The position numbers and the translations under genes were made by a program. A stretch of 64,000 bases of DNA. Source: Bacillota bacterium. Lineage in GTDB: Bacteria > Bacillota > Clostridia > Lachnospirales > Lachnospiraceae. Below the pieces are notes generated by a model. The model was not told where the DNA came from. It ran no database searches and saw only the letters and a program-made list of their open reading frames with translations. The stretch spans positions 1 to 64,000 of the forward strand of contig JAEYGZ010000046.1 of assembly GCA_023409535.1 (NCBI GenBank). Reading direction: 5' to 3'. The first letter of the stretch is position 1; every line of letters begins with the position of its first letter. This document shows positions 35,884-44,835 of the stretch, piece by piece.

Positions 35884-36897
35884 TTACAGCCTCTTGTCCA
35901 TAAGCGCTGCAAAAGGCCTAAGTTCTTTTACCAATTCCTCAAATTGATCAAAGGTTAAGGACTGGGGACCATCGGATAACGCGATGGAAGGATTGGGATG
36001 AGTCTCAATCATCAGGCCGTCGGCTCCGACCGCAACCGCACTTTTTGCCAGAGGCTTTACATAAGCCCTGACACCGGTTGCATGGCTGGGATCAATGATG
36101 ATGGGAAGATGACTCTTTTCCTTGATTACCGGAACAGCACTGATATCCAGGGTATTTCTGGTGGCGGTTTCAAAGGTACGGATACCGCGCTCACAAAGTA
36201 CCACGTTAGGGTTGCCTTCCGCAATGATATATTCCGAAGCATTCAGCCATTCATCGATGGTTGCCGCGAGTCCTCGCTTTAGCAGTACAGGCAGACCTGA
36301 TTTACCGGCTTCCTTCAACAAATAGAAGTTCTGCATGTTTCTTGCCCCGATCTGCAGCATGTCCACGTATTTCACGGCAGCTTCAATGGCATTTAAGCTG
36401 GTTACTTCACAAATTACCGGAAGTCCTGTCTCTTCTCTTGCTTCCTTCATATATTTGAGGCCTTCCTCCTCTAAGCCCTGAAATGCATAGGGGGAGGTTC
36501 TGGGCTTATAAGCACCGCCGCGTAAAATCTGGGCACCGGCCTTCTTGATGGCATGTGCAGTGGACATAAGCTGCTCGCGGCTCTCCACAGCACAGGGACC
36601 GGACATAATCACAAGATCGTCACCTCCGATGCTCACATTGCCTACCCTTACCACAGACGGGTCGGGATGGAACTTGCGGTTTGCCAGTTTGTAGCTCTCG
36701 GTTACACTAACTATTTTATCAACATCTTCAAATATTTCAAGGTTCTGATCCTGCAGTTTTGTCTTGTCTCCGACAACACCGATGATGGTTACCTGTTTCC
36801 CGGCTGAAATATGCGCATCCAGCCCTCTTGATTCGATTAAATTCTTGATTTTTTCTATAGATTCTTTTGCGGCATTCGGCTTCATTACAATAATCAT
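35884..36897 (-). CDS. aroF: DAHP synthase, type I beta with N-terminal ferredoxin-like regulatory domain, 337 aa
   Basis: First step of the shikimate pathway, condensing phosphoenolpyruvate and erythrose 4-phosphate. Residues about 1-65 form the ferredoxin-like domain that mediates feedback inhibition in the Thermotoga/Listeria type. The KDO8P/DAHP synthase barrel follows, with GPCAVES, GAYKPRTSPYAFQG, LQIGARNMQNF, KRG, DPSHATG and IETHPNP metal and substrate motifs. It is the first gene of the operon and has a consensus promoter about 180 bp upstream. Confidence 0.92.
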   Translation of the reverse strand: MIIVMKPNAAKESIEKIKNLIESRGLDAHISAGKQVTIIGVVGDKTKLQDQNLEIFEDVDKIVSVTESYKLANRKFHPDPSVVRVGNVSIGGDDLVIMSGPCAVESREQLMSTAHAIKKAGAQILRGGAYKPRTSPYAFQGLEEEGLKYMKEAREETGLPVICEVTSLNAIEAAVKYVDMLQIGARNMQNFYLLKEAGKSGLPVLLKRGLAATIDEWLNASEYIIAEGNPNVVLCERGIRTFETATRNTLDISAVPVIKEKSHLPIIIDPSHATGVRAYVKPLAKSAVAVGADGLMIETHPNPSIALSDGPQSLTFDQFEELVKELRPFAALMDKRL

Positions 36898-37033
36898 GAC
36901 TCTTTTGTCCTTTCTGGGTCTTACTTATAAATATACAGATTAGGAACTCCAATGCTTCACATTGTATGAACTGTAAGTTACGCTGTTCGGTTGCACTTAT
37001 CCATAAAAAACATGACGTTTTATCCTGCAGGCA

Positions 37034-37106
37034 CGTAAACGTCCTGATTTTTACGGACTAATCTGCTTATCATGCAGATTATAATCCATATTTTTCAGAG
37101 TGTCAA
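37034..37106 (-). promoter_or_regulatory. Consensus promoter and structured leader of the aroF operon
   Basis: On the minus strand TTGACA (37101-37106) and TATAAT (37078-37083) are exact consensus with a 17-bp spacer. An inverted repeat AATCTGC/GCAGATT (37060-37066 with 37074-37080) overlaps the -10 box and start point, in operator position. A second inverted repeat (CGTAAA/TTTACG, 37034-37055) lies in the leader. No T-box or known riboswitch was recognised in 36898-37033. Confidence 0.75.
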
Positions 37107-37178
37107 TACTCTATCACTTTAAAGTGTAACGGTTTAAAGCGTAAAAGATAGACTTTGTTAATAATTAGCATAAACCTA

Positions 37179-37207
37179 TTGTAAAAGTCCATTTCCTCTA
37201 GTAAAAT
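37179..37207 (+). promoter_or_regulatory. Probable promoter of the EF-G-like gene
   Basis: TTGTAA at 37179-37184 and TAAAAT at 37202-37207 with a 17-bp spacer. The 5' leader would be about 140 nt, including an open but unlikely extension of the reading frame from 37224. Confidence 0.5.
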
Positions 37208-37352
37208 ATACTAAGAGGTATCTATGGTCAGCTTAGCTGCGCTAGATTTATCATTGCCAGACTTTTCAGCGTTAAGCCATACTAACATTTTGCCGTTTTT
37301 GCAAGGTGCGAAGACCCTACTACTTACTATAAGCGTATTGGAGGAAATCGAA

Positions 37353-39440
37353 ATGAATGTTTACACTTCGGAAAAGATTCGTAATGTTGTTTTGTTGGGC
37401 CACGGCGGCTGTGGCAAGACTACTTTAGTCGAAGCCATAGCGTACACAACAGGGATACTCAAACGTCAGGGAAAAGTGGAAGAGGGAAGTACAATCAGTG
37501 ATTATGATAAGGAAGAACAAAAGAGACTGTTCTCCATCAGTACGACAGTAGTGCCGGTTATTTTTGAAGACACAAAGATTAACCTCCTTGATACACCGGG
37601 ATATTTTGATTTTGTCGGTGAGGTTGAGGAAGCATTAGCAGCAGCCGATGCTGCAGTTATTGTTGTTTCAGCAAAGGCAGGCGTGGAAGTTGGCACCATG
37701 AAGGCTTGGGATTTTTGCGAGAAGTATCATTTACCCAGGATATTTTTTGTGACAGATATGGATGATGACAATGCAAGCTATCGTGAAGTAGTTGAAAGAC
37801 TGACGGAACTCTATGGCAAGAAAATAGCGCCTTTTCATATTCCGATCAGAGAAAATGAGAAGTTTGTCGGATTTGTCAATGTTGTTAAAATGGCAGGCAG
37901 AAGATTTACAACCGCAAGTAATTATATAGAATGTGAGATTCCGGAATATAGTAAGGAAAATCTTTCGAAGTTCAGAGAGGTACTCCTGGATGCGGTGGCA
38001 GAAACCAGCGAGGAATTGATGGACAAGTATTTTGCAGGTGAGGAATTTACCCAGGAAGAAATCTCCCTTGCACTTCGAAATAATGTGATAGATGGTACTG
38101 TAGTTCCTGTACTCATGGGTTCCGGCGTAAATGCACAGGGAACCACAATGTTATTGCAGGCAATTGAGAAGTATTTTCCTGATCCGTCAAAAACAATCGT
38201 TACAGGAAAGAATACCAAGACCGGCGAAGCCTTTGTCGGCAATTCTGATGATAAGAAGCCCTTTACCGCAAGAGTATTCAAGACGATTGCCGATCCGTTT
38301 ATCGGTAAGTTCTCTTTATTTAAGGTTTGTACCGGTGTCCTGAAGTCGGATATTTCCGTATTTAATGCAGACAGAGATACCGAGGAGAAGGTAAACCGTA
38401 TCTATGTGCTCCGGGGGAAAGAGCAGATTGAGGTGGAGGAGCTTCATGCAGGAGATATCGGTGCCTTAGGCAAGCTGTCGGAAACGGTAACCGGTGATAC
38501 CTTGTCAACCAAGGCTGCTCCGGTGACGTATGACAGAATTACGGTTTCCACGCCTTATACCTATCAGCGGTTCAAAACCAAGAATAAAGGGGATGATGAC
38601 AAGGTATCCCAAGCCCTTGGCAAGCTGATGGACGAGGACCTTACGCTGAAGACAGTGAATGACAAAGAGAACAGGCAGACCTTACTCTACGGTATCGGAG
38701 ACCAGCAGCTGGATGTGGTAGTGAATAAGCTGTTAACCAAATATAAGGTCGATATTGAAGTAATGAAGCCCAGGGTACCCTTCCGTGAGACGCTTCGTAA
38801 GAAGGTACGCGTTCAGGGTAAATACAAGAAGCAATCCGGCGGCCACGGACAATATGGTGATGTTCATATTGAATTTGAGCCTTCCGGCGATATGGAGACA
38901 CCCTTTGCATTTGAGGAGAAGATCTTTGGCGGTTCCGTACCGAGGAACTATTTCCCCGCAGTAGAAAAGGGGATTGCCGAATGTGTATTGAAGGGACCCG
39001 TTGCCGGTTATCCTGTGGTTGGCCTGAAGGCAACCCTGGTGGATGGTTCCTATCACCCGGTTGACTCTTCTGAAATGGCTTTCAAGATGGCAACTATTCA
39101 GGCCTTCAAGCAGGGATTTATGGAGGCATCTCCGGTATTGCTGGAGCCTATTGCATCTCTTAAGGTTTTAGTGCCGGATAAGTTCACCGGTGATATTATG
39201 GGTGATCTGAATAAACGCCGGGGCAGAGTGCTTGGTATGAATCCCATCGCAGGCGGAAAGCAGGAAATTGTTGCGGATATCCCGATATCGGAATTATATG
39301 GCTATTCCACGGATCTTCGCTCCATGACAGGTGGTATCGGTGATTTTTCCTATGAGTTTGCACGGTATGAGCAGGCTCCTTCCGATGTTCAGCAGAAGGT
39401 AATCGAAGAGAATGCAAAGGAAGAGCAGGCCGAGGAATAA
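37353..39440 (+). CDS. EF-G-like translation GTPase paralogue (EF-G2 type), 695 aa
   Basis: Five-domain EF-G architecture: GTPase domain with P-loop GHGGCGKT (16-23) and G3 DTPGY; domain II; and domain IV motif GGHGQYGDVHIEF, ending with the ELYGYSTDLRSMTGG segment of domain V. The G4 motif, NKxD in canonical EF-G, reads TDMDDD here, so guanine recognition is altered, a feature of divergent EF-G paralogues. GGAGG at 37340-37344 fixes the ATG at 37353, removing 43 spurious residues. No str-operon neighbours are present, which also argues against the housekeeping fusA. Confidence 0.88.
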   Translation: MNVYTSEKIRNVVLLGHGGCGKTTLVEAIAYTTGILKRQGKVEEGSTISDYDKEEQKRLFSISTTVVPVIFEDTKINLLDTPGYFDFVGEVEEALAAADAAVIVVSAKAGVEVGTMKAWDFCEKYHLPRIFFVTDMDDDNASYREVVERLTELYGKKIAPFHIPIRENEKFVGFVNVVKMAGRRFTTASNYIECEIPEYSKENLSKFREVLLDAVAETSEELMDKYFAGEEFTQEEISLALRNNVIDGTVVPVLMGSGVNAQGTTMLLQAIEKYFPDPSKTIVTGKNTKTGEAFVGNSDDKKPFTARVFKTIADPFIGKFSLFKVCTGVLKSDISVFNADRDTEEKVNRIYVLRGKEQIEVEELHAGDIGALGKLSETVTGDTLSTKAAPVTYDRITVSTPYTYQRFKTKNKGDDDKVSQALGKLMDEDLTLKTVNDKENRQTLLYGIGDQQLDVVVNKLLTKYKVDIEVMKPRVPFRETLRKKVRVQGKYKKQSGGHGQYGDVHIEFEPSGDMETPFAFEEKIFGGSVPRNYFPAVEKGIAECVLKGPVAGYPVVGLKATLVDGSYHPVDSSEMAFKMATIQAFKQGFMEASPVLLEPIASLKVLVPDKFTGDIMGDLNKRRGRVLGMNPIAGGKQEIVADIPISELYGYSTDLRSMTGGIGDFSYEFARYEQAPSDVQQKVIEENAKEEQAEE

Positions 39441-39497
39441 TTAGGAATTTCTGGCGTTAGATAACAGTTTCTAATAAATAGGATTAGAATAAATAAA

Positions 39498-39553
39498 TTG
39501 ACGCAGAGCCCTGAGGTGAATTATTATAGTTGTGGATGATAAATCATCCACAA
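39498..39553 (+). promoter_or_regulatory. Promoter-like site with a perfect inverted repeat
   Basis: TTGACG (39498-39503) and TATTAT (39522-39527, 18-bp spacer) are followed at once by an 11-bp inverted repeat with a 2-nt centre (39530-39540 with 39543-39553, arms TTGTGGATGAT). The position is that of an operator over the start point. It could instead be a hairpin ending the EF-G transcript, but it has no T-run. A 7-bp pair GGAGGCT/AGCCTCC (39626-39632 with 39683-39689) encloses a further 50 nt of unknown structure. Confidence 0.45.
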
Positions 39554-39746
39554 AATATAGTGGTTTTGGCATATCAGTTACCAATTGTATTATCACGGAA
39601 ATATCATATCTCATTATAAAGCTACGGAGGCTGACCTCAAAGTAAGTTGTACGATTATTATAACTGAAATGATTTGAAGGGAAGCCTCCTATCTATGTTA
39701 AAACAATCAGTTCATTTATTGCAGCTTGTGTATAATAATAGGGAAT

Positions 39747-39848
39747 AATATATGTAATCGGAACTTGATTTAAGCTATGACCGCAGGAGTCATCCGCTGT
39801 CAGGAAATAGCACGTATATTAAGGGAGTCTCATAAGATAGCCCTTTTT
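39747..39848 (+). promoter_or_regulatory. Structured leader with terminator before the purine permease (unidentified riboswitch candidate)
   Basis: AATATATGT (39747-39755) pairs with ACGTATATT (39812-39820) as a closing stem. It encloses an 18-nt unpaired strand and a hairpin (GCTAT/ATAGC with inner GAC, GC and GGA pairs). A terminator follows directly (AGGG-AG-TCT/AGA-TAG-CCCT with TTTTT, 39821-39848). TATAAT at 39731-39736 places a start just upstream. The purine riboswitch core (UNUCUACC and partner loops) is absent, so the class is not known to me. Confidence 0.55.
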
Positions 39849-39874
39849 ATAAAAAAATAAAAAGGAGAGTTTTT

Positions 39875-41236
39875 ATGGAAAAGTTTTTTAAGCTAAAGGA
39901 GCATGGAACAAACATTTCCACAGAAGTTGTTGCAGGGTTTACTACGTTCTTTGCAATGGCTTACATCATTTTTGTCAACCCGAGCATACTGTCACAAACT
40001 GAAATGCCGGCAGGAGCAGTATTTCTAGCAACTATATTTGCAGCGGTTGCAGGTACCCTGGTTATGGGCTTATTTGCAAATGTACCGTATGCACAGGCAC
40101 CTGGTATGGGTTTAAATGCATTTTTTACCTATACTGTATGCTTTGGTTTGGGCTTTACCTGGCAACAGGCGCTTGCGATGGTATTTATCTGCGGTATTAT
40201 TAATGTAATTATTACGGTTACCAAGATTCGTAAGCTGATTATTAAAGCAATCCCGGAGGGGCTTCAGCATGCGATCGGGGGCGGCATCGGTATCTTCATT
40301 GCTTATATTGGACTGCTCAATGTAAAGTTAATCAACTTTGATGCAGGTGTCCCTGCACTTTCGACAATAAATTCAAAATCCTTAATCCTTGCAGTTATCG
40401 GTTTGGTAATCGTGTTTGTACTTCTTGTATTGAAGATAAAGGGTGCTATTATTATCTCTATCCTTGGTACAACGGTAATCGGAGCGATTATCGGTGTCGT
40501 TAAGCTTGATTTTAATGCAACTACAGGTTTAGCTGATTCCTTCAGTCAATTAGGTACGACCTTTGGAGCGGCATTCGGCAGTGAAGGTATGGGATCCCTG
40601 CTTGATGATGCATCCAGAATTCCTACCGTTATTATGACAATCTTTGCTTTCAGCTTATCCGATACCTTTGATACGATCGGTACTTTTATCGGAACAGGCA
40701 GAAGATCCGGTATCTTTGATGAGCAGGATGAGAAAGCACTGGAAGGCGGAAGCGGCTTCAAATCTAAGATGGATAAGGCATTGTTTGCAGATTCTGTTGC
40801 TACCAGTGTCGGTGCAATCTTTGGTACCTCCAACACAACCACCTATGTTGAAAGTGCGGCAGGTATCGGTGCAGGAGGTCGTACCGGTCTTACCTCCGTA
40901 GTTGTTGCAGTATTATTCTTAGTCAGTATATTATTTGCCCCGATTATCGGAATGGTTCCCACAGAAGCTACTTCACCCGCTCTTGTAGCGGTTGGTATTC
41001 TTATGATTTCATCCTTTAAGGAGATCAAATGGGATGATATTGAAGAAGCAATCCCTGCATTCTTCGCAGCGATCTTCATGGCATTTGCATATAGTATCTC
41101 GTACGGTATAGCTGGCGGCTTTATATTCTATGTAATTGTTAAGTTGGCAAAGGGGAAGGTCAAAGAAATCAGCCCTGTGGTTTGGGTAGCATCGATATTA
41201 TTTGTTCTGAATTTTATCATTCTGGCATTTCTGTAA
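39875..41236 (+). CDS. AzgA/PbuG-type guanine-hypoxanthine permease (NCS2), 453 aa
   Basis: Proton-coupled purine base importer of the AzgA branch. Opens with GTNISTEVVAGFTTFFAMAYIIFVNPSIL, the hallmark N-terminus of this subgroup, followed by about twelve membrane spans, APGMGLNAFFTYTV, and GTSNTTTYVESAAGIGAGGRTG. AAAAGGAGAG precedes the ATG. The gene follows a leader with a transcription terminator, consistent with control by a purine-related signal. Confidence 0.92.
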   Translation: MEKFFKLKEHGTNISTEVVAGFTTFFAMAYIIFVNPSILSQTEMPAGAVFLATIFAAVAGTLVMGLFANVPYAQAPGMGLNAFFTYTVCFGLGFTWQQALAMVFICGIINVIITVTKIRKLIIKAIPEGLQHAIGGGIGIFIAYIGLLNVKLINFDAGVPALSTINSKSLILAVIGLVIVFVLLVLKIKGAIIISILGTTVIGAIIGVVKLDFNATTGLADSFSQLGTTFGAAFGSEGMGSLLDDASRIPTVIMTIFAFSLSDTFDTIGTFIGTGRRSGIFDEQDEKALEGGSGFKSKMDKALFADSVATSVGAIFGTSNTTTYVESAAGIGAGGRTGLTSVVVAVLFLVSILFAPIIGMVPTEATSPALVAVGILMISSFKEIKWDDIEEAIPAFFAAIFMAFAYSISYGIAGGFIFYVIVKLAKGKVKEISPVVWVASILFVLNFIILAFL

Positions 41237-41268
41237 GACTGCAGCATAATATAATATTTGAAATTCTG

Positions 41269-41306
41269 AGCTGTCGTATATGAATTATCATATACGACAG
41301 CTTTTA
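41269..41306 (+). terminator. Terminator of the purine permease gene
   Basis: A 15-bp perfect stem (41269-41283 with 41288-41302), 4-nt loop ATTA and TTTT tail. No gene was seen between here and 41525. Confidence 0.9.
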
Positions 41307-41525
41307 TCATACGAGGACAGCTTATTTATACCATAAAATTGCTCTGCAGGATTCATACGTGGTAGAAATGATTGCTTCGCAATCTACTCAGGCGCGAAGG
41401 TGAGAAGGCTGACACTTGGTTCCATGGAAGAAATTCGTGAGGCGGTAAAAATTGAGAATAATATAGCCTTTTTTATTAAAATGATATAGAATATAGTCAT
41501 AAATGAAAGGAGAGTGTTTCAGAGT

Positions 41526-41975
41526 ATGTCTAAAATACCTCAGGAAAGAAAGGCTATCTATTATGCTGGGTTAATATTGATAATCGTTGGATTCATATTG
41601 TTTTTATCTGTATTCTTCTCATTCGCAAGCATCATGAATAATCCGGATACGATGTTTGATAAGGGACCTTCCTTCGGAAATGCTATAATAGGTATGATCT
41701 TTATTATTATCGGCGGGATTGTCATGAATATAGGAGCGAAAGGAGCGGCAGGTTCAGGTATTATTCTGGATCCGGAGAAAGCAAGGGAGGATTTAAAGCC
41801 CTTCAATGAAGCCAAAGGCGGAATGATAAATGATGTTATCAGTAATGTTGATATTGTAGATAAGCTGGTAAGCCCCCAGGAGGAAAAACAGATCATCAAG
41901 ATTAAATGCCGCAGCTGCGGCAGTCTAAACGATGAAGATGCAAAGTTCTGCAAAAGCTGCGGGCAGGAGCTTTGA
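41526..41975 (+). CDS. Two-span membrane protein with C-terminal zinc ribbon, 149 aa
   Basis: Two hydrophobic spans (residues about 13-35 and 52-70) are followed by a soluble region and a C-terminal CRSCGSLNDEDAKFCKSCG zinc ribbon. The order is the reverse of the zinc-ribbon protein at 4825. Function unknown. AAAGGAGAG precedes the ATG at 41526; a GTG at 41514 is possible. Confidence 0.75.
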   Translation: MSKIPQERKAIYYAGLILIIVGFILFLSVFFSFASIMNNPDTMFDKGPSFGNAIIGMIFIIIGGIVMNIGAKGAAGSGIILDPEKAREDLKPFNEAKGGMINDVISNVDIVDKLVSPQEEKQIIKIKCRSCGSLNDEDAKFCKSCGQEL

Positions 41976-41978
41976 CAA

Positions 41979-42029
41979 CGAATACGGAGCTGCTGCGAAT
42001 TTAACTATTTTGCAGCAGCTCCGTATTCG
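41979..42029. terminator. Bidirectional terminator between convergent genes
   Basis: An 18-bp perfect inverted repeat (41979-41996 with 42012-42029, arms CGAATACGGAGCTGCTGC) fills the gap between the zinc-ribbon gene and the LacI-type gene. Confidence 0.85.
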
Positions 42030-42034
42030 TTATA

Positions 42035-43075
42035 TCAGTCGTTATTCGCTCCCGGATATGGGGGCATCACCGACTGGCGTTCTATAATTTCCACGTCTAA
42101 AACGGTTCTGTTCTGTGGAATGGTACCATGGGAAAGCTGTGTCATTAGTAAATCAATTGCATATTCCGCCTTTTTTGTAATGTTTTGTGAAATGGTTGTC
42201 AGCTTGGGATAGGAGAAGATAGAAGCCTCTATGTTATCAAATCCGACAATGGACAAATCATTCGGAATAACATAGCCGTTTCTTCTGGCACCCTCCATGA
42301 TGCCAATCGCCATAATATCGGCCGTAGCAAATACGGCAGTAATCTTCCCTTTATTTTCACTGATTTCGCGGCCAACGATAACCCCCATATCATATACGGG
42401 GGTCGCTTTATATATAAAGTCTTTATTATACGCTATGTGGGAATCGGAAAGCGCTGCCTGATATCCGAGAAAACGCCGCTTAATCACATTATCGCTGCTG
42501 TCATCCTCTACCGGGCCTGCAAAGGCTATTTTTGTATGTCCCATATTGATCAAATATTTTGTGGCTATATATCCGCCTTTATAATCATTGATTCCAACGC
42601 TCAGGATATCCGGGCAATCGGAGCAGCTATCCAGAAAAACCATGGACAAATCATTGTTTGATAATATATTACGGATTATTTTATCGTAATGCGGCAATAA
42701 AAATATAGCGCCGTCCATGTTCCAGGTCTTGAGCAGTGCGGAAATATCCGCTTCACGACTGACAGAACGAATCATCGCGTAATATCCCTTTTTGCGGACA
42801 GTGTGTTCAATGACCCCGATCAATTCGCTCAGATAGGGATCTTTAAAAAAGTTATAGTCACCTTCTCCAAGCGGCACGATGATGCCGATGATCCTGGTGG
42901 ATTTTACGGTCAGACTTTTGGCGGAAAGGTTGGGAACATAATTTTTCTTTTTGATCAATTCATTGATTAACGCTATATTTCTGGCAGAAACCTTGGAATG
43001 GTTATTGTTGATAACATTATAAACGGTCATAACACTGACACCGGCTTCTGCGGCTATTTCCTTTATAACGGACAT
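42035..43075 (-). CDS. LacI/GalR-family transcription regulator, 346 aa
   Basis: N-terminal helix-turn-helix and hinge (IKEIAAEAGVSVMTVYNVINN) followed by a periplasmic-binding-protein-like effector domain (GIIVPLGEGDYNFFKDPY; VFATADIMAIGIMEGARRNGYVIPNDLSIVGFDN). It is divergent from the maltodextrin locus. Related operator-like sequences lie before both genes (CGGTAAAC forms at 43113-43121 and 43299-43306), so autoregulation plus repression of the binding-protein gene is inferred. The effector is probably maltose or a maltodextrin. Confidence 0.9.
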   Translation of the reverse strand: MSVIKEIAAEAGVSVMTVYNVINNNHSKVSARNIALINELIKKKNYVPNLSAKSLTVKSTRIIGIIVPLGEGDYNFFKDPYLSELIGVIEHTVRKKGYYAMIRSVSREADISALLKTWNMDGAIFLLPHYDKIIRNILSNNDLSMVFLDSCSDCPDILSVGINDYKGGYIATKYLINMGHTKIAFAGPVEDDSSDNVIKRRFLGYQAALSDSHIAYNKDFIYKATPVYDMGVIVGREISENKGKITAVFATADIMAIGIMEGARRNGYVIPNDLSIVGFDNIEASIFSYPKLTTISQNITKKAEYAIDLLMTQLSHGTIPQNRTVLDVEIIERQSVMPPYPGANND

Positions 43076-43256
43076 ATTGTATTCCTCCTGCTATCCATTT
43101 GAAGTAAAGTATAACGGTAAACCAAGTAATAAAATCAACCTGATTATTTTTTATAATATTATACGTTAATAATCAAATAAATGCAAATAGTATTATGATA
43201 GATACAAATGATTTATATAAATTCACAATAATCTATTTTAAATGGTAAATTTTATA

Positions 43257-43303
43257 TTGACAATGCACAAATAAAATGGTACTTTAAGGTTGGTATACCG
43301 GTA
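43257..43303 (+). promoter_or_regulatory. Promoter and LacI-type operator of the maltodextrin operon
   Basis: TTGACA (43257-43262) and TACTTT (43280-43285), 17-bp spacer. The palindrome TACCGGTA (43296-43303), extended by GGTA and AACT flanks, begins 10 bp after the -10 box. A similar half-site, ATAACGGTAAACC, is at 43110-43122 over the divergent regulator promoter. Confidence 0.7.
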
Positions 43304-43334
43304 AACTAAAATAAAATTGAATGGGAGGGTTTTT

Positions 43335-44831
43335 ATGAAAAAAGCTTTTGTTGCATTACTTATGTTGCTTATGATTTTTTCACTGGCAGGATGCAAGAAA
43401 CAAGTTACGGCAAAGTTTGCGGAAGATTTGAAGTGGGATGATGCAAAACAGGAATATGCTTTTGAAAAGAATGCGAAATTAAAGTTCTGGCATGATAATG
43501 AGGCTTATGTTGATAAGATCATTGAGCTTTGGAACACCAAACATCCCGATGTTCCGCTTACCAACGAGATCGTAGGAACGACGGATACCGCTGAAAAATT
43601 AAAGCTTGACGGTCCGGCGGGCCTGGGCGCGGATGTATTCTACATACCGCATAACAGTGTTGTTGATATGAGAGAAGCAGGCTTGTTATTCCAGCTTCCG
43701 GAAAGTGATGAGGCTTATATTAAGACGGTTATGCAGGATTCGGCGACGGCTGTTACCCTGTTCGAAGATAATATGTATGCAATTCCGTCCAGTGTTGAGA
43801 ATGTGGCACTGGTATATAATAAGCAGATTTTAGCGGCATTACCGACATTGCCTACTGTATTGCCGTTAACCGCTGCCAACCTGCTGGAGCAGATCGAACG
43901 GGAGGAAATCTATCTGGAAGAGCTTTTAGCAGGTGTGGCTTCCTGGGGCAATAACTTTGCAGGAACCGGAGTCGATATCCCGTATTTACAGGACCGGTTT
44001 GAAAGCGAAGGGGAAGAAGGAACGATTGCAGAGGATAAGCATACCATACTGGCCTATCAGATGTATGACGCTTATCATAATTATTTCTTCCTGACCAGAG
44101 ACGGCTACAGAGTATTCGGCGAGACGAATAACGACCCCGCAAAGTTTGATATCACTTCGCTGCAGGTTACCTCCTCCATCAAATCAGTTATCGGTGACTG
44201 GTACGGCAATAAGGACGGCTCAAAGCTATTCCCGGGCCTTGCAACGCTCCAGGATATGGGCTGGGATCAGGGACCGGCACGTTTTCAAAAGGGTCAGGTT
44301 GCGATGACCTTCAGCGGCCCATGGGTCGTATCCGATATTATAAAGAATCTGGATGTATGGGCTGAAACAGGTAAATTCGGTGTTACTGCAGACACCAAGG
44401 TCTCCGATCTGTATGGAGCCTGCAAAATACCGAAATTTAGCAATGATCAGAGACCGATTACCTTCTCCGGGGTACAGGTTACCGGCATGAATATATATAC
44501 CGATTATCCGAATGCGGCGATGAACCTGATGAGATTCCTGGCTTCCGAGGAAGTAATGAATATCGTTTACAATACCCTGGGCAAAATTCCGGCAGTAAAG
44601 GATTCTACCGCAATTCCCGGCCTAAATGAAGATACGATCAGCCAGGGCTTCTTAAGCCAGGCGGAGTTCTCCCATGCGATGCCGGTTATTCAGGAGGGAA
44701 ATTATATGTGGGACCCGTTACGTGATGTTTGGACCAATATTTTTGATGAAAAAATGACAGTAGAGGATGCCCAGGCAAAATCCATGAGTGATTATGAGCA
44801 GATTTTGAAGGATTCTGGAAATAAGGAATAA
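43335..44831 (+). CDS. malE: Maltose/maltodextrin-type ABC binding lipoprotein, 498 aa
   Basis: Lipoprotein signal with lipobox LAGC (Cys near residue 20), then an SBP type 1 fold of the MalE family (LKFWHDNEAYVDKIIELWNTKHPDV; GPWVVSDIIKNLDVW). At 498 residues it is longer than usual MalE (about 400), with an inserted segment near residues 195-260. GGGAGGG before 43335 fixes the start. It is first in the operon with malF, malG and two GH13 enzymes, which sets the likely ligand as maltodextrin. Confidence 0.88.
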   Translation: MKKAFVALLMLLMIFSLAGCKKQVTAKFAEDLKWDDAKQEYAFEKNAKLKFWHDNEAYVDKIIELWNTKHPDVPLTNEIVGTTDTAEKLKLDGPAGLGADVFYIPHNSVVDMREAGLLFQLPESDEAYIKTVMQDSATAVTLFEDNMYAIPSSVENVALVYNKQILAALPTLPTVLPLTAANLLEQIEREEIYLEELLAGVASWGNNFAGTGVDIPYLQDRFESEGEEGTIAEDKHTILAYQMYDAYHNYFFLTRDGYRVFGETNNDPAKFDITSLQVTSSIKSVIGDWYGNKDGSKLFPGLATLQDMGWDQGPARFQKGQVAMTFSGPWVVSDIIKNLDVWAETGKFGVTADTKVSDLYGACKIPKFSNDQRPITFSGVQVTGMNIYTDYPNAAMNLMRFLASEEVMNIVYNTLGKIPAVKDSTAIPGLNEDTISQGFLSQAEFSHAMPVIQEGNYMWDPLRDVWTNIFDEKMTVEDAQAKSMSDYEQILKDSGNKE

Positions 44832-44835
44832 GTAG

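Noticed and set aside
37353..39440. Housekeeping elongation factor G (fusA)
   Set aside because: The NKxD motif is missing and no ribosomal-protein or tuf genes are adjacent.
39700..39874. Classical purine (guanine/adenine) riboswitch before the purine permease
   Set aside because: The conserved core segments of that class, such as UNUCUACC, are not present.
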